Source: Candidatus Aenigmarchaeota archaeon ex4484_224
GTDB taxonomy: Archaea > Aenigmatarchaeota > Aenigmatarchaeia > CG10238-14 > EX4484-224
Reading direction: 5' to 3'
Assembly (NCBI GenBank): GCA_002254545.1
Contig: NJEA01000003.1
Location: 1-38,077, forward strand
DNA: 38,077 nucleotides
The notes under the pieces were generated by a model that worked only from the letters and a program-made list of their open reading frames with translations, did no database searches and was not told the DNA's origin. Of the stretch, positions 17,949 to 26,428 are shown one piece after another (the stretch's first letter is position 1; the number at the start of each line of letters is the position of its first letter). A program made the translations under genes and the position numbers.

Positions 17949-18110
17949 TTAAAGTACAAAAAGAATTGCTCCTATAAGAACTAATAAAATTCCAAAGAAA
18001 ACTCCGGTTTTTGAAAAGGCTTCTAGTTGATAATCAAGAGTTCCTGGCATACCTATTATCATTCCTATTCCAGCTATTATCAAAATTATTCCAGCTATCT
18101 TATTCATCAT
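17949..18110 (-). CDS. Small two-TM membrane protein, 53 aa (absent from ORF track)
   Basis: Manual translation MMNKIAGIILIIAGIGMIIGMPGTLDYQLEAFSKTGVFFGILLVLIGAILFVL*; start overlaps upstream gene stop. Confidence 0.7.
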   Translation of the reverse strand: MMNKIAGIILIIAGIGMIIGMPGTLDYQLEAFSKTGVFFGILLVLIGAILFVL

Positions 18111-18247
18111 ATTCCTACCATTGCTAAATAAACTAAAAGTGATGCCAATAAAAATTGAAGTGAAAATGCTCTAAAAGATTTTGAATTAAAAGAAGCGAAA
18201 AAGAGAAAAATTGAAAAAAATAGAAGCAAAATATTTAGCAAATCCAT
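18107..18247 (-). CDS. Small two-TM membrane protein, 46 aa (absent from ORF track)
   Basis: Manual translation MDLLNILLLFFSIFLFFASFNSKSFRAFSLQFLLASLLVYLAMVGI*; stop/start overlap ATGATGA with next gene. Confidence 0.65.
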   Translation of the reverse strand: MDLLNILLLFFSIFLFFASFNSKSFRAFSLQFLLASLLVYLAMVGI

Positions 18248-18278
18248 AAATTTAATTACAAAAATTAAAAATTAATTT
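18248..18278. promoter_or_regulatory. 31-bp divergent intergenic promoter region
   Basis: AAATTTAATTACAAAAATTAAAAATTAATTT separates ATG starts at 18247(-) and 18279(+); only A/T except one C. Confidence 0.5.
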
Positions 18279-18827
18279 ATGCCTATTTTTGCTAGAACTA
18301 AGCTTGTAATACAAGATGATTGTTTTAGTTATACTCCAGGAAGTCCATATCCTGGAATTTCTTATGCAACAATTAATTACGAAGGTCCAAATCCCCATAA
18401 AATTTATCCAATAATTAAAAAAATTGTTGCACAGCAATTGCAAGTTGATGAAAGAGATATACAAGAGAAAGAAGTTAATTGGGATAGGAGTTCTGAAGTT
18501 GAAAGATTTAGTTTTAGCATAGAAGCTGTAAAGGAATTTGATAGTTTTACTTATATGTATATCAAAGTTGATGTAAAGGGAGAGGCTAAACCTAGTAAAA
18601 ACTTTGAAAGAGAAGGAAAGCTAAATATTAAAATTGAACCAATTTTAAGAACAGAATATCCTCAAGATACCATGTGGCAAAGATCAATTTTTTATGAATT
18701 TTTTAGGATGCTTTTCCATAAGCTTATTTATAAAGATACTAGATTAAGATATCTTGAAAAATGTAGAGATTTGGGAATTAGATTGCAATTAGAAATTAAG
18801 AAATTTTTGAATACATTAAGTGAGTAA
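18279..18827 (+). CDS. Uncharacterised 182-aa protein, paralogue of the next gene
   Basis: DDCFS...INYEGPNPHKIYPIIKKIVAQQLQV...WDRSSEVERFSFSI...TEY...RYLEKCRDLGIRLQLEIKKFL. Confidence 0.75.
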   Translation: MPIFARTKLVIQDDCFSYTPGSPYPGISYATINYEGPNPHKIYPIIKKIVAQQLQVDERDIQEKEVNWDRSSEVERFSFSIEAVKEFDSFTYMYIKVDVKGEAKPSKNFEREGKLNIKIEPILRTEYPQDTMWQRSIFYEFFRMLFHKLIYKDTRLRYLEKCRDLGIRLQLEIKKFLNTLSE

Positions 18828-18828
18828 A

Positions 18829-19326
18829 ATGGCCTCTTGGGTTTTAATAGACGAATGTTTAGCTCCTCAAAGGTTTATAGTTATAAATTTTAAGGGAAAA
18901 GATCCTTTCAATGCTTATAGAGTTACTCAACAAATTTTAAGAGAAACTTTACAAATCGGAAGTTCAAAATATTATGAACTAGAATTTAGGTGGGATATAA
19001 CTACAGATCCAAGAGAATTTTTTATAAGAGTAAGTGCTGAAAAGCCATTTGCATGGAGAACAAAAGGAGTATTTGAAGTAATGATGCATGGATATCAACC
19101 TAGCGATAAAAACAATCCAAATGGCAGACTTACTCTAAAAATTTCTTCTAAGCTAGTAACTGAATACAAATTAAATACTGCATTTCAAAAGACAAAATTT
19201 TACAAAGCTTTATTGCATATGTATAACTTTTTATTTTTGTATAGAGTTAGAAGAAAACATTTGGATGCTTGTAGAAAATTAACTTTTGAAATTGAAAGAA
19301 AATTTAGAGAGGTTCTAGGAATTTAA
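18829..19326 (+). CDS. Uncharacterised ~165-aa protein, paralogue of preceding gene
   Basis: DECLA...INFKGKDPFNAYRVTQQILRETLQI...WDITTDPREFFIRV...TEY...KHLDACRKLTFEIERKFREVL; ATG 18829 immediately after upstream TAA preferred over GTG 18820. Confidence 0.75.
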   Translation: MASWVLIDECLAPQRFIVINFKGKDPFNAYRVTQQILRETLQIGSSKYYELEFRWDITTDPREFFIRVSAEKPFAWRTKGVFEVMMHGYQPSDKNNPNGRLTLKISSKLVTEYKLNTAFQKTKFYKALLHMYNFLFLYRVRRKHLDACRKLTFEIERKFREVLGI

Positions 19327-19349
19327 ATTTTAAAATTTAAATTTAAATC

Positions 19350-19922
19350 ATGTGCAAACTTTTTCTAGATATCTTAAAAAATCCTACCAAAACAATAAAG
19401 AAAGAAAAGAATAGAAAAAATGAAAAGGAAATTGCTAGCATGCTAATAGTTGAAGCTATTTTACTAGCAATTTCTTTTGTACCATTAGTAAGAACTTCTT
19501 TAACAAGCTATACAGAAATTTCAGCTTTTGTTATAACATTAGCAGTAATTTTGATAGTAGGAATTTTAATAGAAAGCTACATTCTAAATTTGGTTTTTAA
19601 AGTGTTTTCTGACAAAGGAAAATTCTTCCTTTCTCTTAAATCAATTGTATTAGCTTTATATCCAATTTCAGTAGGAACTTTAATTTCAGTTTATCTAATA
19701 AACTTTTTAACTTCACTATATCTAATTTCAGCAATAATAGAAACTATACTTGTAGCTTTTGGTCTTTCACTATTTTTCAGAAGCTTAAAAGAATTTTACA
19801 ATGAAAGCTATATAGTAATCTACATAATAACAATCTTAATTTCGATGGCAATACTTGCAGGAATGTACACAATTATCTTCACAAGAATTTCATCAATTCC
19901 TTCTACTCCTTTTCTTTTTTAA
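19350..19922 (+). CDS. Polytopic membrane protein, Yip1-like
   Basis: Short basic N-terminus then several hydrophobic segments, with LALYPISVGTLIS resembling Yip1-domain proteins. Confidence 0.55.
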   Translation: MCKLFLDILKNPTKTIKKEKNRKNEKEIASMLIVEAILLAISFVPLVRTSLTSYTEISAFVITLAVILIVGILIESYILNLVFKVFSDKGKFFLSLKSIVLALYPISVGTLISVYLINFLTSLYLISAIIETILVAFGLSLFFRSLKEFYNESYIVIYIITILISMAILAGMYTIIFTRISSIPSTPFLF

Positions 19923-19945
19923 TTTTTTGAAAGAAAGTTTAATTT

Positions 19946-21091
19946 ATGATAATTGGATTAGTTGGAAAACCTTCAGCTGGAAAAAGTAGTTTTTTCAAAG
20001 CTGCAACTATGATAGAAGTTGCAATTAGCTCAATTCCTTTTACAACCATTAAGCCAAATGTTGGAATTGCTTATGTAAGCATAGATTGTGTTTGTAAAGA
20101 GTTTGGAGTTAAATGTAATCCTAGGCAAGGATTTTGTTTAAATGGAAAAAGATTTATTCCTATTAAATTGATCGATGTTGGAGGTCTAATTCCTGGAAGT
20201 CATTTGGGAAGAGGAATTGGAAATAAATTTTTAGATGAGCTAAGACAAGCAGATGGTTTAATTCAAATTGTTGATTTATCTGGATTGACAGATGAAGAAG
20301 GAAAGCCAACAAGCAATTTTGATCCAGAAATTGAGATAAAATTTTTGGAGGATGAAATTAATAAATGGTTTTATGAAGTGATTGAAAGAAATTTGAAAAA
20401 AATTAGGAATTGGAAAAGGATGGATAAAAATGAATTGAAAAATAAACTTTTTGAATTACTTTCTGGATTGCAAGTTAAAAAAGAGCATATTGAAATCGCT
20501 TTGGAAGAAGTTGGAATCGAAAATTTGGAAGAATTTTCTAAAAGATTGAGAGAATTAGCAAAGCCAATCTTGATTTGTGGAAATAAAATTGATTTGAAAG
20601 AAGCTCAAAAAAATTATGAAAGATTGAAAGAAAAATATAAGAATTTGATTCCTGTAAGTGCTGAAGCTGAAATTGCTTTAAAGAAAGCTGCAAAGCTTGG
20701 ATTAATCAATTATTTGCCTGGAAATGGATTTGAAATAAAAGGAATTTTGAATGAAGCTCAAAGAAAAGGATTGGAAAAAATAAAAGAAATAATTAAAAAA
20801 TTTGGATCAACTGGAGTGCAAGAATGTTTAAATAAAATTGTTTTTGAAATTTTGAATTTTATTGCTGTATATCCTGTTGCTGATGTCAATAAATTAACTG
20901 ATAAAAAAGGAAATGTTTTGCCAGATGTTTTTTTGGTTGAAAAAGGAACTAAATTAAAAGAATTTGCTTTTAAAATTCATTCTGAAATTGGAGAAAAATT
21001 TATAGCTGGAATTGATGCTAGAACAAAAAGAAAATTAAGTGGTGATTATGAGCTTAAGCATAGAGATGTAATTGAAATTAAACATAGATGA
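19946..21091 (+). CDS. Archaeal OBG/YchF-family GTPase with C-terminal TGS domain
   Basis: GLVGKPSAGKSSFFKA (G1), IKLIDVGGLIPGSHLGRGIGNKFLD (G3 region), CGNKIDL (G4), C-terminal TGS-like region. Confidence 0.93.
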   Translation: MIIGLVGKPSAGKSSFFKAATMIEVAISSIPFTTIKPNVGIAYVSIDCVCKEFGVKCNPRQGFCLNGKRFIPIKLIDVGGLIPGSHLGRGIGNKFLDELRQADGLIQIVDLSGLTDEEGKPTSNFDPEIEIKFLEDEINKWFYEVIERNLKKIRNWKRMDKNELKNKLFELLSGLQVKKEHIEIALEEVGIENLEEFSKRLRELAKPILICGNKIDLKEAQKNYERLKEKYKNLIPVSAEAEIALKKAAKLGLINYLPGNGFEIKGILNEAQRKGLEKIKEIIKKFGSTGVQECLNKIVFEILNFIAVYPVADVNKLTDKKGNVLPDVFLVEKGTKLKEFAFKIHSEIGEKFIAGIDARTKRKLSGDYELKHRDVIEIKHR

Positions 21092-21124
21092 TTAATTTAT
21101 TTTTCAATTCATAGATATCCAATT

Positions 21125-22468
21125 ATGGAATATCCTAAAGAAATTGAAAATTTTTTGAAAAAGAAAAAAATTGAAGTTGGAGATTTAATTGAAATTAGAA
21201 AGAAAGATGGGAAAATACTAAAAGGAATTTTAATGCCAAGAATTGAGCTCGGAAATAAAAATTCTTTGATAATTAAGCTTGAAAATGGATATAATTTGGG
21301 AATTGATTGGGAAGAAATTTTGGAAATTGAAAAAATTGAAAAAATTTGGAAATTGAAAAAAGAAAAAGAAGTTAAAGAAGATAAAATTGAGTTTAGGAAA
21401 GATTTTAAATGGATATCAATTTTATCGACTGGAGGTACAATAGCGAGCAAAATTGATTATAGAAGTGGTGGAGTTTATGCTTCCTTTTCTGCAAAAGAAA
21501 TAGTTCAACAAATTCCAGATTTAAAAGAAATTGCAAACTTGAAAGTTAAACAAATAATGCAAAAAATGAGCGAAGATATGCTTCCAGAAGATTGGAAAAT
21601 TATTGCTAAAGAAGTTGCAAAAGAAATTAATGATGGAAAAGAAGGAGTAATTGTTACTCATGGAACAGATACTTTGCATTTTACTAGTGCTGCTTTAAGC
21701 TTTATGCTTCAAAATTTAACTAAGCCAGTTGCATTAGTTGGTTCTCAAAGAAGTTCTGATAGAGGAAGTAGTGATGCTGTTATGAATGTAAGCTGTGCTG
21801 CAAATTTTTTGGTTAATAGCGATGTTGCTGAAGTTTTAGTTATAATGCATGGTTCTATAAATGATGATTACTGTTTTGCTATAAGAGGAACTAAAGTTAG
21901 AAAAATGCATACTTCAAGAAGAGATGCATTTAGACCTATAAATGATTTACCAATAGCAAAAATTTATTGGAAAACTAAAAAGATTGAAATTTTGAATGAA
22001 AATTATAGAAAAAAAAGAGAAGGAAAAGTTAAAGTTGATGATAAGCTGGAAGAAAAAGTTGCTTTAATAAAAGTATATCCAGGTTTTGAGCCAAAAATTT
22101 TCGATTTTTACATAAAAGAGGGATATAAGGGATTTGTAATTGAAGGAACTGGTTTAGGGCATGTACCAACATTTAGCAAAAAATCTATAATTCCAAAAAT
22201 TGAAAATGCGATAAATTCTGGAATTCCTATAGTAATAACTTCTCAATGCTTATATGGAAAAACACATCCAACAATTTATCATAACTTAAGAGAATTGTAT
22301 AAGAGAGGAGTAATTTTTGTTGAAGATATGCTTCCAGAAGTTGCTTATGTAAAGCTTATGTGGGTTCTTGGGCATACCAAAAAAATGGAAAAAATTAAAG
22401 AGTTAATGCAAAAGAATATTGCTGGAGAAATTAGTGAAAAATTAAAATTAGAAACTTTTCTTTATTGA
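21125..22468 (+). CDS. gatD: Glutamyl-tRNA(Gln) amidotransferase subunit D
   Basis: ILSTGGTIASKIDYRSGGVYASFSA...VTHGTDTLHFTSAALSFML; asparaginase-like core with archaeal GatD N-terminal domain. Confidence 0.95.
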   Translation: MEYPKEIENFLKKKKIEVGDLIEIRKKDGKILKGILMPRIELGNKNSLIIKLENGYNLGIDWEEILEIEKIEKIWKLKKEKEVKEDKIEFRKDFKWISILSTGGTIASKIDYRSGGVYASFSAKEIVQQIPDLKEIANLKVKQIMQKMSEDMLPEDWKIIAKEVAKEINDGKEGVIVTHGTDTLHFTSAALSFMLQNLTKPVALVGSQRSSDRGSSDAVMNVSCAANFLVNSDVAEVLVIMHGSINDDYCFAIRGTKVRKMHTSRRDAFRPINDLPIAKIYWKTKKIEILNENYRKKREGKVKVDDKLEEKVALIKVYPGFEPKIFDFYIKEGYKGFVIEGTGLGHVPTFSKKSIIPKIENAINSGIPIVITSQCLYGKTHPTIYHNLRELYKRGVIFVEDMLPEVAYVKLMWVLGHTKKMEKIKELMQKNIAGEISEKLKLETFLY

Positions 22469-22469
22469 T

Positions 22470-23396
22470 TTATTCAACAAAAATTGCATCATCTATTATC
22501 ATATCCGAATCTCTATCTAATGGCAAAACAAGTTTTGCAATTATTTTGCTATTATATTTATTTCCTTTAGCAACTTCGTCATAATGTTTCATTACTGCTA
22601 AAGTTGCAGCTCTTGTACCTTTAAATCTTTTTCCTGCTAAAACTAAAATCCATGATTTTTTATTAAAAGGATTTTTCATTTTAACAACAATTCCGATATC
22701 ATCTTCAAAGTAATATTTTTTAGATAAACTAGAATAAACAGCCCATTCTTTTTCTTTTACAAATTTAATTGGCAGTTTTTCATTTATTTTATCAATCCAT
22801 ATGTTAACTTTAGGACCACCAACCAAAATTAAATTTTTTTTCAAATCATCTTTTGTAATTTGGGTATCAAGTTTGTAATTTATGATTGGACTTTGGTTAG
22901 AAATTCTTCCTAAAAAAAGTGCTAAATCAATAGCTGCATATCCATCACTAGCTCTTGCCCCATATTTGCCATGAGGATCTGGCGAACCCACAACTATAAG
23001 AGAATTAAATTTTCCATTTCTAACAAAAGGTTCAAAAAAATCAATTCTAACCAAAGATTTTTTTGGAGCAATTAATTTTGGTTCATCTATTAATTTAAAA
23101 GAAAAAACTGGATATTTTAAAGAATAAATTTTAGCAACAGCGCCAACTCTTTCCTCTTTCTTCACTAATTTTATTATTCCAAGCTTCTCTAACTTTCTAA
23201 TGTAATAGTATATCTTTTGTTCATGAACTTTCAATTCCCTAGCTATATCCATTGCACAACTTGGCTTTTTATAAATAAGCTTTAAAATTTTAATCGCTAA
23301 AGGGTTTGAAAGAATTTCTAAAGCTTTTGAATTTTTAATTTCTAGACTTTCGTAAATTTTTTCCTTCGAATCAGTTTCTTCGACAAAATATTCCAT
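22470..23396 (-). CDS. Winged-HTH (ArsR-like) transcriptional regulator with C-terminal S-layer-like ligand domain
   Basis: KALEILSNPLAIKILKLIYKKPSCAMDIARELKVHEQKIYYYIRKLEKLGIIKLV; C-term VVGSPDPHGKYGARASDGYAAIDLALFLG...LVGGPKVN. Confidence 0.75.
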   Translation of the reverse strand: MEYFVEETDSKEKIYESLEIKNSKALEILSNPLAIKILKLIYKKPSCAMDIARELKVHEQKIYYYIRKLEKLGIIKLVKKEERVGAVAKIYSLKYPVFSFKLIDEPKLIAPKKSLVRIDFFEPFVRNGKFNSLIVVGSPDPHGKYGARASDGYAAIDLALFLGRISNQSPIINYKLDTQITKDDLKKNLILVGGPKVNIWIDKINEKLPIKFVKEKEWAVYSSLSKKYYFEDDIGIVVKMKNPFNKKSWILVLAGKRFKGTRAATLAVMKHYDEVAKGNKYNSKIIAKLVLPLDRDSDMIIDDAIFVE

Positions 23397-23533
23397 AAAA
23401 ACTAGATTATAGTATTTTAAATAAATTTTTAATGGTCTAAAGAAAATTTTTCTTTTTTACCAAATCAAAAGCTAAATAGTTAGTTTCAATTTTTAAGATT
23501 GTTTTATAAATTCTTAAGTAAATTGAGAAAATT

Positions 23534-23659
23534 ATGAGATGTCCAAAATGTGGTTCAGAAAACATTTTAATAACAAATGGAAGTTATCCAAACTCTTATG
23601 AATGTTTAGATTGTGGGTTTACTTTTGTTAAAATGGTAAATGCTCTAATAGATGAATAA
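23534..23659 (+). CDS. 41-aa zinc-ribbon miniprotein (absent from ORF track)
   Basis: MRCPKCGSENILITNGSYPNSYECLDCGFTFVKMVNALIDE*: CPxC...CxDC spacing. Confidence 0.75.
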   Translation: MRCPKCGSENILITNGSYPNSYECLDCGFTFVKMVNALIDE

Positions 23660-23661
23660 AC

Positions 23662-25428
23662 ATGTGTGGAATCTTTGGATATATTGGATTTAGAAAAGCT
23701 TCTCCAATTTTACTTAAAGGAATTAAAAGGCTTGAATATAGAGGATATGATTCTTGTGGAATAGCTACTTTAAGCAAGAAAATTTTTGTTAAAAAAGGAA
23801 AAGGAAAAATTGATGAAGTTAATAAAATTTTGAATTTTTTAAGTTTGCCGGGAAATTTGGGAATTGCTCATACTAGATGGGCAACTCATGGAAAAGTTAA
23901 CGATATAAATGCACATCCTCATTTAGATTGTTCTAAAAAAATTGCAATTGTTCATAATGGAATAATTGAAAATTTTTTGGAAATTAGGAAAATGCTTGAA
24001 AGGAAAGGACATAAATTTGAAAGTGAAACTGATAGTGAAGTAATTGCTCATTATGTAGAAGAATTAATGAAAGAAGGATATAGCTTTGAAGAAGCTTCTA
24101 GATTTGTTTTTTTGAATTTAAAAGGAAGTTTTGCAATTCTAGCTATAAATGAAAATGAAGAAAAAATAATTGCCATAAGAAAAGATTCTCCTTTAGTTTT
24201 GGGAATTGGTGAAAATGAGTTTTTTATTTCTAGCGATATACCTGCTTTACTTGAATTTACAAACAAAGTTGTTTATTTATCAAATTACGATTTTGTTGTT
24301 TTAACAAAGAATTCTTTTAAAATTGAAAATTTAGTTGGAAAGAAAAGGAAAATTGAAATTGAAGAAATTTCTTTTGGAATAGAAGATGTTGAAAAGGGAA
24401 ATTATGAGCACTATATGATTAAAGAAATTTTGGAACAAAGTCAAACAATTAAAAGAGCAATCTTGCAAAATAAAGAAAAAATTGAAAATTTTGCAAAAGA
24501 AATTAAAAAAGCAAAAAAGATCTTTTTAGTTGCTGCTGGAACCTCTTATCATGCAAGCTTAGCTGCTTCTTACATTTTTTCAAAGTATAACAAAATTTTT
24601 GCCTCAGCAATTTTAGCTAGCGAATTTAAACATTTTGTAAATTCTTTAAACAAAAATGATTTGATAATAGCAATTTCTCAAAGTGGAGAAACTGCAGATG
24701 TTTTAGAAGCTGTTAGAATTGCAAAGAAAAAAGGAATTAAAGTTTTAGCTATAACAAATGTAAATGGTTCTTCGCTAACAAAAGAAGCTGATGATTATTT
24801 GTTGATGAATGCTGGAATTGAAATTGGAGTAGCTGCAACAAAAACTTATGTTTCACAACTTTCTTTAATAATTTTACTTTCTTATGCATTGAATGGAAAA
24901 TTGGAAGATGGAATTAACAAATTAAAAGCGATTTCTGATATTTCTTTAGAATTAACAGCAAAAAGTTTTAGAGAATATGTTAAAAAAATTGCTGAAAAAT
25001 TGAAGGAAAAAGAACATATATTTTTGATTGGAAGAGGTTTAGAATTTGTAACTGCTTTAGAAGCTGCTTTAAAAATAAAAGAAATTTCTTACATTCATGC
25101 TGAAGCTTTTGCTGGTGGTGAAATAAAACATGGAACAATTGCTTTGATAGAAAATGAAACTCCAGTAATTGTTTTTGATTCTAAAGAAAATCATGATGAA
25201 ATAATTTCTAATGCAATTGAATTAAAAGCAAGAGGAGCTTTTATAATTGGAGTTAGTTCAAAAAGAAATGAAGTTTTTGATATTTGGTTAAAAGTTCCTG
25301 AAAATGGAATTGCAAATTGTATTTTGCAAATAATTCCTATGCAATTACTTGCTTATTATTTAGCTAAGATAAGAGGTTATGATCCTGATAAACCAAGAAA
25401 TTTAGCTAAAAGTGTAACGGTGAAATGA
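23662..25428 (+). CDS. glmS: Glutamine-fructose-6-phosphate aminotransferase (isomerizing)
   Basis: MCGIFGYIG N-terminal nucleophile Cys, HTRWATHGKVNDINAHPH, two SIS domains, C-terminal KPRNLAKSVTVK. Confidence 0.97.
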   Translation: MCGIFGYIGFRKASPILLKGIKRLEYRGYDSCGIATLSKKIFVKKGKGKIDEVNKILNFLSLPGNLGIAHTRWATHGKVNDINAHPHLDCSKKIAIVHNGIIENFLEIRKMLERKGHKFESETDSEVIAHYVEELMKEGYSFEEASRFVFLNLKGSFAILAINENEEKIIAIRKDSPLVLGIGENEFFISSDIPALLEFTNKVVYLSNYDFVVLTKNSFKIENLVGKKRKIEIEEISFGIEDVEKGNYEHYMIKEILEQSQTIKRAILQNKEKIENFAKEIKKAKKIFLVAAGTSYHASLAASYIFSKYNKIFASAILASEFKHFVNSLNKNDLIIAISQSGETADVLEAVRIAKKKGIKVLAITNVNGSSLTKEADDYLLMNAGIEIGVAATKTYVSQLSLIILLSYALNGKLEDGINKLKAISDISLELTAKSFREYVKKIAEKLKEKEHIFLIGRGLEFVTALEAALKIKEISYIHAEAFAGGEIKHGTIALIENETPVIVFDSKENHDEIISNAIELKARGAFIIGVSSKRNEVFDIWLKVPENGIANCILQIIPMQLLAYYLAKIRGYDPDKPRNLAKSVTVK

Positions 25429-25757
25429 TGAAATTTGTTGAAGTTGAGTTTATAACAAAAGGAATTAAAATTTCTTTTGTTAAAAGAAAAAAGGAAATTG
25501 GAAGAGCAAGATTATATTTAATTTGGAATGATTTGCATGACAAGCCTTATGCTTTGCTAGAAGATGTTTTTGTTGATGAAAAATTTAGAAGAAAGGGAAT
25601 TGGAACAAAAATTGTCAAAAAAGCAATTGAAATCGCTAAGAAAATGAATTGTTACAAAATTATAGCAACTTCTAGATATAAAAGAAAAGAAGTTCATAAA
25701 TTTTATTTAAAGAATGGATTCAAAGATTGGGGAAAGGAATTTAGGTTAGATTTATGA
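25425..25757 (+). CDS. GNAT-family N-acetyltransferase
   Basis: LEDVFVDEKFRRKGIGTKIVKKAIEIAKKMNCYKIIATSRYKRKEVHKFYLKNGFK: RRKGIGT acetyl-CoA binding motif; overlaps glmS stop. Confidence 0.9.
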   Translation: MMKFVEVEFITKGIKISFVKRKKEIGRARLYLIWNDLHDKPYALLEDVFVDEKFRRKGIGTKIVKKAIEIAKKMNCYKIIATSRYKRKEVHKFYLKNGFKDWGKEFRLDL

Positions 25758-26428
25758 AAGGAATTATTTTAGCTGCTGGTTTTGGTTCTAGAATGAAAGC
25801 AAATATCCCAAAACCTTTAATTGAACATGAAGGAAAACCAATAATTTCTTTTATAATTGAAAAATTGAAAGAAATTGGGATCGATGAAATTGGGATCGTG
25901 ATTAATCCAAAATGGGAAGATTTATTTGAAGAAAAGTTAAAAGAATTTGGAAATTTAACTTTTCTTTATCAAGATAAACCTTTAGGAACTTATGATGCAA
26001 TTTATAGAGCAAAAGAATTTGTGGGGAATGAATTTTTCATTGCTTTAAATGGAGATATAAAATTCAATTCTTTGAAAAATTTTAAAGGATTAAAAGAGTT
26101 TGCAATTGGTGTTTTTGAAGTTGAAGATGTTAGTAGATATGGAAGTGTAAAAGTTGATGAAAATGGATATTTGATTGGGATTGCTGAGAAAAAAGAAAAA
26201 GGAAAAGGATTAGCAAATGCTGGAATTTATTTGCTTAGAAAAGAAATTTTTGAAGTAAAGGAAAAAATTCCTAAGAGATTTGTTAAACATGCTAATAGAT
26301 TTGAATATTATATAACTGATGGAATAGAAGAATTAATTAAAAGAGGAATTAAATTTAAAGTAATTAAAGTTGAAAAGTGGATGTCATTTGAAACAAAAGA
26401 AGATTTGGAAAAGAGGTTTGAAAAATGA
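25754..26428 (+). CDS. Sugar-phosphate nucleotidyltransferase (GlmU N-domain-like, no left-handed beta-helix domain)
   Basis: MKGIILAAGFGSRMKANIPKPLIEHEGKPII; LNGDIKF; only 224 aa. Confidence 0.9.
   Translation: MKGIILAAGFGSRMKANIPKPLIEHEGKPIISFIIEKLKEIGIDEIGIVINPKWEDLFEEKLKEFGNLTFLYQDKPLGTYDAIYRAKEFVGNEFFIALNGDIKFNSLKNFKGLKEFAIGVFEVEDVSRYGSVKVDENGYLIGIAEKKEKGKGLANAGIYLLRKEIFEVKEKIPKRFVKHANRFEYYITDGIEELIKRGIKFKVIKVEKWMSFETKEDLEKRFEK

Noticed and set aside
19322-19349. AAATTT tandem-like repeat before the Yip1-like gene
   Set aside because: Short low-complexity A/T run best explained as promoter or spacer DNA.
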